This document shows, piece by piece, positions 15,335 to 24,249 of a stretch of 64,000 nucleotides of DNA. Both the position numbers and the translations under genes were made by a program. How positions within the stretch are numbered: position 1 is the stretch's first letter; the number at the start of each line of letters is the position of its first letter. The notes beneath the pieces were generated by a model that saw only the letters and a program-made list of their open reading frames with translations, had not been told where the DNA came from and searched no databases. This DNA is from Cellulomonas sp. (lineage in GTDB: Bacteria; Actinomycetota; Actinomycetes; Actinomycetales; Cellulomonadaceae). The DNA lies in NCBI RefSeq assembly GCF_015234515.1, contig NZ_JADGMY010000001.1, positions 1 to 64,000 on the forward strand. The letters are read 5' to 3'.

Positions 15335-16489
15335 TCAGCGTGCGCGCTCCAGGTGCGCCGCGACCACGTGCGACGGCGCGCCGGCGGCCCGCAGCGCCCA
15401 CGCGGCGCGCGCGTGCAGGGACCGCCGCTGGCCCTCGTCGAGCGCGGCGTACAGCGCGGTGCGCACGAGGTCGTGGCGGAACACCAGGCGGTCGCCGCGG
15501 GCGTGCACGACGCCGGCGGCGAGCCCGTGGCGCAGCGTCCGCCAGCACTCCGTGACCGGCTCGCCGGCGAGCGCGGCCAGGTCCCCGACGACGAAGGACC
15601 CACCGAGCACCGACGCCTGCGCGAGCATCGTCAGGACCTGGGGACCCAGGTGCTGCACGTGCGCCCGCCCGACCTCGTCCAGCTCGTCGAGCCAGCCCGT
15701 GCCGACCGCCTCGACGACCCCGCCGCTGCGTTCGAGCACCCCGCACGCCTCGGCGGTGCGCACGACGTCGACGACGAGCCGTGGGTTGCCGCCGGTGGTC
15801 GCCAGGACGCCGCGCAGCGCCGGGCCGATCCGGGCGTTCAGCAGCCGCTGCGCGAGCTCGACGGTGGCCGCGGGCCCCAGCGGCCGCAGCTCGAGGTAGC
15901 GCGCCCCGGCCCGCGTCCACCCTGCGACGACGACGTCCAGCTCCGTGCGGTGCGGCACGCCACGCAGGGTCATCACGGTCAGTGCCTGCGGCAGCGCTCC
16001 CTCGCCCGCCAGCGAGGCGAGCAGGTGCAGCGTGCAGGTGTCCGCGAGGTGCACGTCCTCGAGCACCAAGACCCACGGCCCCTGCTCCCCACGGCGGCGC
16101 ACGAGCGCCGCGAACAGCTCGTCGGCCCGGGCGAACCTCGCGGGTGCGTCGGCACGGTCCGGCGGCAGGACCTCGAGGAGCGCGGTGAGCTCCGCGACGA
16201 CGGGGCCGGCGTCGTCGCGACCGGGTGCGGGGCCGAGCAGGGCGTCGGTGAGCAGCGCGTACGGCGCCGCCCCCGGCCCGACGGCCCGGCCCAGGCGCAC
16301 CTCGACACCGAGGAGCTCGGCGGTGCCCTGCAGCGCCTCGACGAGCCGCGTGCGTCCCACGCCCGCCTCGCCCTCGAGCAGGACGGTCGCGCCGCCCCCC
16401 GTGGCGACGGACGAGAGGAGCTCGTCGAGGTCGTCGAGCTCCGCCCCGCGTCCGACGAGGGGGCGCGTCGGTGACGTCGGCTCGGTCAT
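15335..16489 (-). CDS. STAND/AAA-16 ATPase-like protein lacking a LuxR HTH, with altered Walker A
   Basis: 384 residues. The N-terminus (PLVGRGAELDDLDELL) is the usual entry to the AAA_16 module of LuxR-type regulators, as in the 30691-33648 gene. The P-loop reads GEAGVGRTRL, with arginine where the catalytic lysine is expected; Walker B (WVLVLEDVHLAD) is intact. The helical region (VFRHDLVRTALYAALDEGQRRSLHARAA) matches the LAL-family winged-helix section, but the protein then ends, without TPR-like repeats or HTH. It may be a degenerate ATPase, a nucleotide sensor or an antagonist of a full-length regulator. The ATG is 7 bases downstream of TACGAT, suggesting a leaderless mRNA. Confidence 0.75.
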   Translation of the reverse strand: MTEPTSPTRPLVGRGAELDDLDELLSSVATGGGATVLLEGEAGVGRTRLVEALQGTAELLGVEVRLGRAVGPGAAPYALLTDALLGPAPGRDDAGPVVAELTALLEVLPPDRADAPARFARADELFAALVRRRGEQGPWVLVLEDVHLADTCTLHLLASLAGEGALPQALTVMTLRGVPHRTELDVVVAGWTRAGARYLELRPLGPAATVELAQRLLNARIGPALRGVLATTGGNPRLVVDVVRTAEACGVLERSGGVVEAVGTGWLDELDEVGRAHVQHLGPQVLTMLAQASVLGGSFVVGDLAALAGEPVTECWRTLRHGLAAGVVHARGDRLVFRHDLVRTALYAALDEGQRRSLHARAAWALRAAGAPSHVVAAHLERAR

Positions 16490-16496
16490 GCAGCCG

Positions 16497-16502
16497 ATCG
16501 TA
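16497..16502 (-). promoter_or_regulatory. Putative -10 element TACGAT (leaderless)
   Basis: On the minus strand TACGAT is followed by 7 bases and the ATG of the ATPase-like gene at 16489. There is no Shine-Dalgarno sequence. Confidence 0.45.
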
Positions 16503-16506
16503 TGAC

Positions 16507-17715
16507 TCAGCCGACGTACTCCCAGTGCCACGGCTCCGGCTTGCTGCCGCCGGCCTGCGCCCAGCCGGGCAGCGTCCACTGGTACGCGGGGGCGTTCTCG
16601 CGCATCCACTGGTGCTGCGCGCTGCCGAAGGTCTGCACGCCGCCGCCGAGGTCGACCGCCACGCCCATGCCGTGGTTCGACGTGCCGGGTGTCGCGCAGA
16701 GGCTGCCCTTGGCGGCACGGCACGCGACCTGGCCGCCGTACGACCGGTAGGAGTCGGAGACCTCGAGCGGCGTCCCGAACCGTGCGGCGTACGCCGCACC
16801 GAGGGCCTCGAGCGCCTCGGCCGCGTCGCAGCGCAGCTGTGCACCGGCGGCGAACGACAGACCGCACAGGGCCTCGGGCGGGACCTTGCCGTTCTGGTAG
16901 CCCTGCAGGGACGCCTTCCACGCGGCGCGTCGGGCCGCCTGCTCGGCGGCGACGCGCTCGGCCTCGGCCGCGGCGGCCTGCTGGGCCACCTGCTCGGCCA
17001 GCTGTGCCGCCTCCGCCTCGGCGATCTTCTGCTCGGTCGTGGTGAGCACGGCCTGGGCGGCCTCGCGGACCCGGTCGAGAGCCTCCCGCAGCGGCGCCGT
17101 CGCGGGATCGGTGACGTCGGGGAGCGTCGACTCGGTCAGCACGTCGGCGTCGGACGTCGCAGGCTCCTCGGGCGCGTCGGTCGCGTCGGGGGCCGGCGCG
17201 CTCGGCGTCTCGGCGTCATCCGTCGTGACGTCCGCGTCGGAGCGCTCGGCGTTACGGGAGACGGAGCGCTCGCGGGGGACGACCGGCTCGACGTCGGCCT
17301 CCGCGATCGCCGCCTGGAGCTCGGCCGTGGCGGCGTCGAGCTCGGCGAGGGCGTGGTCCGGCACGGCCGCCCGCGTGGCCTCGGCCCGGACGCGCGAGAC
17401 CTCGTCGACGGCGGCCATCGCGGCGTCGACCGTCTCGGCGCGCGCCAGCGCCGCCAGGCCCGTCGGGGGGGCGTCGGCGGAGGCCTGCGCCAGGGTGCCC
17501 TCAGCGACGACGGACGTGGGGGTCTGCTCGTCCGCCTGGGCGGTCACGACGACGGCACCCATGCTCAGGACGAGCCCGAGCGCGACACCACCCTGGGCGA
17601 TGCGCCGGGGGACGCGGACGAGACTCAGGGCGCGGGGCATGGAGGTCGACGCGGGGGCCGGGGCGGCGTGCCTGCCGCCCGAGCGCCGACGCAGACCGAA
17701 CTTTCTGTCACTCAC
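16507..17715 (-). CDS. Secreted D-Ala-D-Ala carboxypeptidase, VanY/M15B family
   Basis: 402 residues from the GTG at 17715. A basic N-terminus precedes a hydrophobic segment (GGVALGLVLSMGAVVVTAQA) acting as signal peptide or anchor. A long Ala/Glu-rich helical region, likely coiled coil, follows. The C-terminal M15B domain contains SDSYRSYGGQVACR, the zinc motif SNHGMGVAVDLGG (His and Asp ligands) and EPWHWEYVG (catalytic region and third ligand). The enzyme should trim terminal D-alanine from peptidoglycan stem peptides outside the cell. A second copy with the same layout is encoded at 34754-35827. The start is supported by TAACGT 7 bases upstream, the same hexamer as the NlpC/P60 gene. Confidence 0.92.
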   Translation of the reverse strand: MSDRKFGLRRRSGGRHAAPAPASTSMPRALSLVRVPRRIAQGGVALGLVLSMGAVVVTAQADEQTPTSVVAEGTLAQASADAPPTGLAALARAETVDAAMAAVDEVSRVRAEATRAAVPDHALAELDAATAELQAAIAEADVEPVVPRERSVSRNAERSDADVTTDDAETPSAPAPDATDAPEEPATSDADVLTESTLPDVTDPATAPLREALDRVREAAQAVLTTTEQKIAEAEAAQLAEQVAQQAAAAEAERVAAEQAARRAAWKASLQGYQNGKVPPEALCGLSFAAGAQLRCDAAEALEALGAAYAARFGTPLEVSDSYRSYGGQVACRAAKGSLCATPGTSNHGMGVAVDLGGGVQTFGSAQHQWMRENAPAYQWTLPGWAQAGGSKPEPWHWEYVG

Positions 17716-17722
17716 GCGAAAC

Positions 17723-17728
17723 ACGTTA
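17723..17728 (-). promoter_or_regulatory. Putative -10 element TAACGT (leaderless) of the VanY gene
   Basis: TAACGT on the minus strand with 7 bases to the GTG at 17715. The hexamer and spacing are identical to those of the NlpC/P60 gene at 2363. Confidence 0.5.
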
Positions 17729-17830
17729 AGTGTCTCGGACGGACGTCCAGACCACTTGAGGCCGAGAGCGCGCGAAGATGTTGTGCACATCCTGTTACCA
17801 AGCCGTCACACGTTTGAACCGCGGGTCGCC

Positions 17831-17836
17831 TACCCT
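17831..17836 (+). promoter_or_regulatory. Putative -10 element TACCCT (leaderless)
   Basis: TACCCT is followed by 6 bases and the GTG of the small HTH gene at 17843. Confidence 0.4.
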
Positions 17837-17842
17837 TGGCCC

Positions 17843-18271
17843 GTGCCTGCAGACGACGTGCGGCCCGACCAGGTCGGCACCGTCCCCTCGACCCCCGCTC
17901 CTTCCACCGGCCTCGACGACCTCTACGACATCGCGCGGCTCGCGCGGCGGCTCGACGTCGAGCACGCCACGATCCGCGTGTGGCTGTCCCGCAAGGTGGC
18001 GTGGCTCCCGCAGCCCGACGGTCGGCTCAACGGTGGCGCCGTGTGGCGTGCCACGACCCTCGAGGGCATCGAGGCCCGCCGGTTCCGTGCTCGCCCCGGC
18101 CGCAAGCCGCGATTCACTGCGGCGCCGGCTGCCGCGGACGTCCCGCGCACCGGCTCGATCCCGATCGTCACCGCTCGCGTCGTCGCGGAGCGCACCGGGG
18201 CAGCCGCGGCCGCGCCGCCTGCGTCCGTCCCCACCCCACCCCACGGCGTGGAGACGCTCGTCCCGCGCTGA
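17843..18271 (+). CDS. Small helix-turn-helix DNA-binding protein
   Basis: 142 residues. The segment DLYDIARLARRLDVEHATIRVWLSRKVAWLPQPDG resembles MerR/AlpA-like winged helix-turn-helix domains: a turn follows RRLDVEH, and a wing-like WLPQPDGRLNGGAVW follows the recognition helix. The remaining 70 residues are Ala/Pro/Arg-rich and low in predicted structure. It is divergent from the VanY gene with a shared 127-base promoter region, so it could regulate that gene. Its target is unknown. It could also be a mobile-element excisionase-like protein, but no element is visible. Confidence 0.6.
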   Translation: MPADDVRPDQVGTVPSTPAPSTGLDDLYDIARLARRLDVEHATIRVWLSRKVAWLPQPDGRLNGGAVWRATTLEGIEARRFRARPGRKPRFTAAPAAADVPRTGSIPIVTARVVAERTGAAAAAPPASVPTPPHGVETLVPR

Positions 18272-18352
18272 CCACCGACCGTCCCACGGCCCCGCCGCCA
18301 GAACCCGACGAAGCGCCCGAGGGGGATTTTGTGGAGATGGGGTGACGAATCG

Positions 18353-18416
18353 GCTACCGGTCAGTAGCGTGCATCTCGCGTCCGGGGTGCTGTGACACCA
18401 GCCACACCCGGGTGTG
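18353..18416 (+). promoter_or_regulatory. Subtilase upstream region with two inverted repeats
   Basis: GCTAC-N6-GTAGC (18353-18368) overlaps a -10-like TAGCGT (18365-18370). CACACCCGGGTGTG (18403-18416) is a perfect 14-bp palindrome in the presumed leader, about 60 bases before the ATG. Both suit regulator binding; the 206-base intergenic region holds no other gene. Confidence 0.4.
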
Positions 18417-18477
18417 ACGTCCCGGGGGTCCGCCCGTCGTGACGCCTCCGCCCCACTTCGCCCCGGGATGAGACCAC

Positions 18478-21400
18478 ATGCCACGTCGCCCGCTCGCCGC
18501 GCTGACCGCCGTCTCCGTCGTCCTCGCCGGTGCCCTGCTGGGCGCCCCTGCGGCCACGGCGGCACCACCTCCCGACGACCTGTCCGGCCCCGTCGTCGCC
18601 GATGACCTCACGATCGACCGCGTCGAGGGCGTGGGTGACGCGCTCGCCGACGCCGCCGGACCCGTCACCGCCTTCGTCGAGCTGACCACGCCGTCCGGCG
18701 TCGAGGTCGCAGCCGACGGCGGGAGCCCCGCGCAGGTCCTCGCGGCGGCCGACGCCACGCAGGCCGCCGCCGCGGACGTCGTCCCGGCCGAGGCGACGCC
18801 GACCGCGCGGACCGCGGCCGGCGAGCCGCAGCGGCTCGCGACCGTGACCAACCTCCTGTCGGGCGCCCTCGTGCTCGGTGACGCCGCCCAGCTGCGCGCG
18901 CTCGCCGACGACCCCGACGTCCGCTCCGTGCGCCTGGTCGCCAGCCGCACGCTCGACAACGCCGCGCAGGTCGAGTTCACCCAGGCCCTCGCCACGTGGC
19001 AGAGCACGGGCGTCGTGGGCACCGACGTCACCATCGGCGTCATCGACACGGGCCTGGACTACACGCACGCCGACTTCGGCGGTCCGGGCACGGTCGAGGC
19101 GTACGAGGCCGCGTACGGCGAGGCCGGCTCGGGTACCGTCCCGGCCGGCTCCTACGACCCCGCCAAGTTCCTCGGCGGCTACGACTTCGCCGGCTACGAC
19201 TACGACGCCGACGGCGAGGGCGACCAGCTCGTCCCCGCGCCCGACGAGAACCCCATCGACGTGAACGGCCACGGCTCCCACGTCGCCGGCACGGCCGCCG
19301 GCTACGGCGTCACCCCGGACGGTGAGACGTTCGACGGCGAGTACGACGCGCTGACGTCCGTGCGTGACTGGCCGCTCGGCCCCGGGACGGCACCGAAGGC
19401 CGGCCTCTACGCCCTCAAGGTCTTCGGCGACATCACCGGGTCGACCAACCTCACGGCGCTCGCGCTCGACTGGGCGGCCGACCCGAACGGCGACGGCGCG
19501 TACGACGACCGCATCGACGTGCTCAACCTCTCCCTGGGCGGAGCGGCAGCACCGGCCGACGACCCCGAGTCCGACCAGATCGCCGAGCTGACGGCTCTGG
19601 GCACGACCGTCGTGCTCTCGGCCGGCAACGAGGGCGACGTCGAGGACGTCGGCGGCTCGCCCGGCAACGGCTTCGCGGGACTGACCGTCGCGTCGTCCGT
19701 CGGCAAGGACCTCCCCTTCGACGCGCTCGAGGTCACCGAGGCGTCCGACCCCGACCTCCTCGGCCGCCACGCGGGCCAGAACTCGGTGAACTACACCGGG
19801 GACGACGTCACGGCCCCGGTCGCGTACGTCGGTGAGCAGTTCGACGGGTGCGACGTCTTCACGGCCGAGCAGGCCGCGGCCGTCGCCGGCAAGATCGTGT
19901 ACCTGTCCTGGGACGACGACACCCGCAGGTGCGGGTCGACCGCGCGCTTCGACAACGCGACGGCCGCCGGTGCGGTCGGTGTGCTCCTGCCGACCGAGCT
20001 CGCGGTGTTCGCCGCCCTGATCGGCGGCAACAAAGCCATCCCCGGGCTGCAGATGACCGCCGCGACCACCGACAGGCTCCTGCCGGAGATCCAGGCGGGC
20101 ACGCTCGTCGCGCGGATCGGCCCCTCCCTCGCGCTCAGCGCCCGGGAGGACGTCGCGCCCGACACCCTGAGCGCGTTCTCCTCGCGCGGCGTGCACGGCT
20201 CGCTCGGCTGGGGCAAGCCGGACGTGGCCGCGCCCGGCCAGTCCATCGTGTCCGCGGGCGTCGGCTCCGGCAACGGCGGGACGACGAAGAGCGGCACGTC
20301 GATGGCGGCGCCGCACGTCGCGGGCATCGTCGCGCTCGTCCGGGAGGCGCACCCCGGGTGGTCGACCGCCCAGGTGAAGGCGGCCGTCGTCAACACCGCC
20401 ACGCACGACATCGCCACCGAGCCCGGCGGCGACCTGTTCTACGGGCCGGCGCGCGTCGGCTCCGGACGCGTCGACGCGCTCGCCGCGGTCACGCAGGACA
20501 CCCTGCTGTACGACGCCGAGCGGCCCCACCAGACGTCCGTGAGCTTCGGCGTCGTGCCGCTCGCGGACGAGCCCGTGACGATCCGCAAGGCGGTCACCGT
20601 GCAGAACCTGGGCTCGACGGCCCGCACCTACAGCACCGAGGTCACCTCCAGCACGACCTCGGGCGGGGCCACCATCACGGCGGCGCCCGCGAGCCTGCGG
20701 ATCCCGGCGGGCGGTACCGGCATCGTCACCCTGACGTTCACGGCCGACCCGGCCACCGTCGCCCGTGACATCGACCCCACGCAGGAGGTCGAGCAGATGG
20801 CCGACCTGCCCCCCAGCAGCAGCGGAAGCCGTTCGCGCGAGTACGTCTCGCAGGTGTCCGGCCGCCTCGTCCTGACGTCCGGCAGCACGCAGTGGCGCCT
20901 GCCCGTGCAGGCCACGCCGCGGCCCACGACCGACCTCGAGGCGGCGGACGTCACGTTCCCGGACCCGGCGGCGCAGACGGCCGAGCTCGCCTTCAGCGGG
21001 CGCGACGTCGAGGCCGACGGCTGGGTCGGGTTGGCCACGCCGCTGGTGCACGCGGCCGACTCCCCGCGTCTGGAGCAGCTGCCGGCGGGTGCGGAGACGT
21101 CGCGCTCGACGGTCGCGGCCGGTGACATCCGACACGTGGGGTGGGCGTCGAGCGCACCCGCCGTCGAGGCCGCGGGCGGGGACCCCGCAGGCGACGGGTC
21201 CCTCGGTATCGGCATCGCGACCGACGCCGACTGGGCCGTCCTCGGCCACTCCCTGCGGCCGTGGGTCCTGTTCGACACCGACGCTGACGGCGACATGGAC
21301 TTCCAGACGCGGGTCAGGAAGTACGTCAACGCGACCCAGGACTTCTTCGACTACACCGTCGTCGAGACGTTCGACAGCACCGGGAAGCAGGTGGGCACCT

Positions 21401-22632
21401 CCGACCTGCTGTACCCGTTCGCCGGGGACTTCGAGATGGGGGCGTTCGACAACAGCACGGTCGTCGTGCCCGTGCCGCTCTCGTCGCTCGGGGTCGAGCC
21501 GGGCGCCCGCGTGGGCGTGACCGTGCAGATGCGCAGCGGCTACGCGTTCCCCGCCGACGGGATCGTCGACGAGGTCGCGCAGTTCACGGTCGACCCGTTC
21601 GACCCGCCGCTGTGGTTCGAGTCGAACGTGGGCGCCGACTTCGTGTCGCAGGTGTCCGACGGCGCCACCGTCACCGTGCACGGCGGCACGGGCGCGGCCG
21701 ACGCGGACATCCTGGTGCTGCACCACCTCAACGCCGCGGGCGACCGCGCCCAGGTCGTCGGGGTGGAGGTGCCCGAGGTGATCGCGACGACCACGACGCT
21801 CGACGTCGAGTCGGCCGGGACCGCCGGCGAGGAGACGCTGCTCCAGATGGCCGTCACGCCGCCGGAGGCCACCGGGACGTTCACGCTGTACGACGGCGAG
21901 ACCGAGCTCGGCACCACCGAGGTCGTCGACGGCGCCGGGGTGTTCAGCACCACGACGCTGGGCGCGGGCACGCACCAGCTCCGCGCGCAGTACACGCCGG
22001 ACACCCCGCGGTACGCACCGTCGACGTCCGACGTGGTCGAGACGGTGATCGCACCGTCGGCGTCGACCACGACGCTGAAGGTCACGCCGACGGTCGTCCG
22101 GTACGGGCAGCCGGCGACGGCGACCGTCACGGTGACCGGGCAGAGCTGGGCGCCGTCGGGGACGGTGACGATCCGCGAGCGCGGCACGGTGCTCGCGACC
22201 GCCGAGCTCACGGTCGACGGGCTCACGGGCACGGCGACCGTCGAGCTGCCGCGCGACCTCGCCACCGGCACGCGCCGGCTCGTCGCGGTGTTCGAGGGCA
22301 CGACCGACGTCGCACGGTCCGAGGGCACCGCGAACGTGCGGGTCGTCCTCGGGGAGTCGCGGGCGACGCTCGAGACCGCGAGCTGGACCGTGCCGCGGGG
22401 CAGCACGCCCACCGTCACCGTCCGCGTCGGCGGCGGGGAGGGCGCGCCGGCAGCCACCGGTCGTGTCACCGTGCTGCTCGGCCTGCGGCCCGTCGGCACC
22501 TTCCGGCTGGTCGACGGCGCCGCGGCCGTGAAGCTCCCGGTGGTCCGGACCTCGAGCGTCGTCACCGCGCTCTACGTGGGTGACGGCGGCTACCTGCCGA
22601 CAGCGACGGCGCACGTCATCCGCGTCGGCTGA
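18478..22632 (+). CDS. Secreted S8 subtilisin-like serine protease with PA insertion and Ig-like repeats
   Basis: 1384 residues. Residues 1-28 are a Sec signal peptide (LTAVSVVLAGALLGAPAATAA). An inhibitor-like prodomain follows to about 165. The catalytic triad is Asp190 in GVIDTGLD, His265 in GHGSHVAG and Ser608 in GTSMAAPHVAG. A long insertion between His and Ser contains a protease-associated domain at about 445-550 (VAGKIVYLSW, AAGAVGVLLP). A Fn3-like/jelly-roll region spans about 680-1090, followed by three Ig-like Big_3 repeats to the end, each with a TTTL-start and YLPT/YAPS-type close. The architecture matches actinobacterial extracellular C5a-peptidase-like proteases. No sortase or LPXTG signal is seen, so it is probably secreted free. 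A 17-bp hairpin follows the stop. Confidence 0.93.
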   Translation: MPRRPLAALTAVSVVLAGALLGAPAATAAPPPDDLSGPVVADDLTIDRVEGVGDALADAAGPVTAFVELTTPSGVEVAADGGSPAQVLAAADATQAAAADVVPAEATPTARTAAGEPQRLATVTNLLSGALVLGDAAQLRALADDPDVRSVRLVASRTLDNAAQVEFTQALATWQSTGVVGTDVTIGVIDTGLDYTHADFGGPGTVEAYEAAYGEAGSGTVPAGSYDPAKFLGGYDFAGYDYDADGEGDQLVPAPDENPIDVNGHGSHVAGTAAGYGVTPDGETFDGEYDALTSVRDWPLGPGTAPKAGLYALKVFGDITGSTNLTALALDWAADPNGDGAYDDRIDVLNLSLGGAAAPADDPESDQIAELTALGTTVVLSAGNEGDVEDVGGSPGNGFAGLTVASSVGKDLPFDALEVTEASDPDLLGRHAGQNSVNYTGDDVTAPVAYVGEQFDGCDVFTAEQAAAVAGKIVYLSWDDDTRRCGSTARFDNATAAGAVGVLLPTELAVFAALIGGNKAIPGLQMTAATTDRLLPEIQAGTLVARIGPSLALSAREDVAPDTLSAFSSRGVHGSLGWGKPDVAAPGQSIVSAGVGSGNGGTTKSGTSMAAPHVAGIVALVREAHPGWSTAQVKAAVVNTATHDIATEPGGDLFYGPARVGSGRVDALAAVTQDTLLYDAERPHQTSVSFGVVPLADEPVTIRKAVTVQNLGSTARTYSTEVTSSTTSGGATITAAPASLRIPAGGTGIVTLTFTADPATVARDIDPTQEVEQMADLPPSSSGSRSREYVSQVSGRLVLTSGSTQWRLPVQATPRPTTDLEAADVTFPDPAAQTAELAFSGRDVEADGWVGLATPLVHAADSPRLEQLPAGAETSRSTVAAGDIRHVGWASSAPAVEAAGGDPAGDGSLGIGIATDADWAVLGHSLRPWVLFDTDADGDMDFQTRVRKYVNATQDFFDYTVVETFDSTGKQVGTSDLLYPFAGDFEMGAFDNSTVVVPVPLSSLGVEPGARVGVTVQMRSGYAFPADGIVDEVAQFTVDPFDPPLWFESNVGADFVSQVSDGATVTVHGGTGAADADILVLHHLNAAGDRAQVVGVEVPEVIATTTTLDVESAGTAGEETLLQMAVTPPEATGTFTLYDGETELGTTEVVDGAGVFSTTTLGAGTHQLRAQYTPDTPRYAPSTSDVVETVIAPSASTTTLKVTPTVVRYGQPATATVTVTGQSWAPSGTVTIRERGTVLATAELTVDGLTGTATVELPRDLATGTRRLVAVFEGTTDVARSEGTANVRVVLGESRATLETASWTVPRGSTPTVTVRVGGGEGAPAATGRVTVLLGLRPVGTFRLVDGAAAVKLPVVRTSSVVTALYVGDGGYLPTATAHVIRVG

Positions 22633-22650
22633 CGTCACCCGTCCCGCACC

Positions 22651-22692
22651 GAGCGGGCGTCGCCCGGAGGTCCGTCCGGGCGACGCCCGCTC
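22651..22692 (+). terminator. Strong intrinsic-type hairpin after the subtilase
   Basis: A perfect 17-bp stem, GAGCGGGCGTCGCCCGG pairing with 22676-22692, with an 8-base loop. It lies 18 bases after the stop. A short TC-rich stretch rather than a U-tract follows. Confidence 0.7.
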
Positions 22693-22734
22693 CGACATGT
22701 CAAGGACGCGTGCCGGTGCGCCGATGCTGCCGGC

Positions 22735-23568
22735 ATGGGACTGGACCGACGGACGCCGCAAGGGAGCGGATCCGTGCTGCCCACACCCCACGGGCCGACC
22801 GACGGGCCCCTGCCCGCGGAGGCGGCGGACGACACCGTGGACGAGGGCCGCACACCGGACGAGGTGGCGCTCCTGCGCGTCGTGGAGCACCTCGCGGACG
22901 CGCCGGACGACGAGGCGTCGGACGAGGCACCGGACGACGCACCGGACGACGCAGCGGACGACCCACCCGACGACCGACCCGACGACGCAGCGGACGACAG
23001 CGCACGCGCCGACGCCGCGCCCGAGGTTGCCGACGACACTCAGGACGGCCCGCCCCCGCCGGACGAGCCCGCCGACGTGACGGCTGCAGTCCCGGCCGCG
23101 CCACCCGTGCACGAGCCCGGCCCGGTGGCGGCCGCCCTCTCGGACACCCGTCATCGCATCGACGAGCTCAACGCGCCCGAGCGCCTGTTCCTGGCGCAGC
23201 AGCGGGCCCTCGTCGCGGGGCTGTGCCCGGACCCCTCCGACGCCGCGCTCGTCAGCGCGCTCTTCGACCGCGTGCGCGAGCAGTGGACGCACGCGGACGA
23301 CCGGCCCGACGTGCGCCCGCTGGCGGACGTCTTCGGCGTGGCCCTCGGTGACCTCGTGTGCGCCGAGGCCGACGACCTCGGCTGGGCCACGTGCGCCGAC
23401 CGCTACGGCACCGAGATCGTCCTCGCCCGGGAGGACCCGGAGGTCCTCGTGTACCCCGTCGCAGCGGTCGCGCAGGCATGGCACGACGCGACCCCGGGGT
23501 GGTTCCTCCGGCACCTCGCGACGGTCGTGCAGGGCGTCACCCGGGGGCCGGGCGCGACCGAGGACTGA
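22735..23568 (+). CDS. DUF3806-like protein with acidic Asp-Pro-Ala repeat
   Basis: 277 residues. The N-terminal 130 are highly acidic, with DDAPDDA-type repeats (about residues 58-86), presumably disordered. The C-terminal 130 carry LADVFGVALGDLVCAEADDLGWATCADRYGTE, IVLAREDPEVLVYPVAAVAQAW and WFLRHLATVV. This is the pattern of DUF3806: a short alpha/beta domain with a conserved G-x-x-L-G-D and a YGTE strand. Function is unknown. A second, more diverged protein of this type is at 35888-37216, where the linker instead carries a PTFVEDPTPEPD repeat. The ATG at 22735 is the best start seen. Confidence 0.65.
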   Translation: MGLDRRTPQGSGSVLPTPHGPTDGPLPAEAADDTVDEGRTPDEVALLRVVEHLADAPDDEASDEAPDDAPDDAADDPPDDRPDDAADDSARADAAPEVADDTQDGPPPPDEPADVTAAVPAAPPVHEPGPVAAALSDTRHRIDELNAPERLFLAQQRALVAGLCPDPSDAALVSALFDRVREQWTHADDRPDVRPLADVFGVALGDLVCAEADDLGWATCADRYGTEIVLAREDPEVLVYPVAAVAQAWHDATPGWFLRHLATVVQGVTRGPGATED

Positions 23569-23703
23569 CACCCCCGCGACCCACGGGCCCCGGCCGCCTC
23601 ACCGTCCCCCGGAGGCTGCCGGGGCCCGTGCACGTCGGCGGGAGGGTGGACCGACGCCGCGCGTCGGCTCACCCCGGGCCCGGAACATGCCGATACTGGT
23701 GCC

Positions 23704-24237
23704 GTGACGACGTTCGACGACACCGGCATGTTCGAGCTCAGCCAGGAGTTCCCCGGCGAGCCCGCCCCTCCGCGGCGGGCGCGCGGAGCAGTCGTGTTCG
23801 TCGTCGCTGCGGCGCTCGTCGTCGCCGGCGTCGTGTGGTTGCTCGCGGTGCGCGGCTCCGACGAGGCGGAAGCCGGCCAGATGACGGTCGAGCTCCTGGC
23901 ACGTCCGGCCGAGCCGACCGACGAGGTGGCGGCGTCGGTCGTCGACGAGACGGGCATCGACCCGACCAGCGCGCGCTTCGCGGTGCGCACGGCGGCCGGC
24001 CAGCACTACGCGGCGCTGCGGTGGGACGGTGACCTGTGCCTGGTCGTCGTGCCGGACGGTGACGTGCCTCGGGTCGCGTGCGTCGCGCCCTCGACGAAGG
24101 CGGTCGTGTCGCTGTCCGGTGCGGACGGCACGCGCGTCCGTCTGGGTGCGGACGAGGCTCCCGCGCCCGACGCGGACGAGGGCTGGCGCGCCGCGGGGTC
24201 GAACGTGTGGGTGCTCGACGCACCTGCGGCGGGTTGA
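23704..24237 (+). CDS. Hypothetical single-pass membrane protein
   Basis: 177 residues from GTG. A 30-residue cytoplasmic N-terminus (FDDTGMFELSQEFPGEPAPPRRARG) precedes one transmembrane helix (AVVFVVAAALVVAGVVWLLAV). An extracytoplasmic region of about 125 residues follows, with two cysteines in LCLVVVPDGDVPRVACVAP that could form a disulfide. No family is recognised. A GATACT hexamer 6 bases before the GTG may be its -10. It is convergent with the exonuclease gene, 12 bases away. Confidence 0.7.
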   Translation: MTTFDDTGMFELSQEFPGEPAPPRRARGAVVFVVAAALVVAGVVWLLAVRGSDEAEAGQMTVELLARPAEPTDEVAASVVDETGIDPTSARFAVRTAAGQHYAALRWDGDLCLVVVPDGDVPRVACVAPSTKAVVSLSGADGTRVRLGADEAPAPDADEGWRAAGSNVWVLDAPAAG

Positions 24238-24249
24238 ACCGGCTCCTCG

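Noticed and set aside
15335..16921. A longer ATPase-like frame starting far upstream of 16489
   Set aside because: The extra 144 residues overlap the VanY gene on the same strand in another frame, and the AAA-16 module begins normally at the ATG at 16489.
22735..23568. Acidic repeat protein as a frameshifted or non-coding stretch
   Set aside because: The C-terminal half has a clear DUF3806-like domain in the same frame, so the low-complexity half is part of a real gene.
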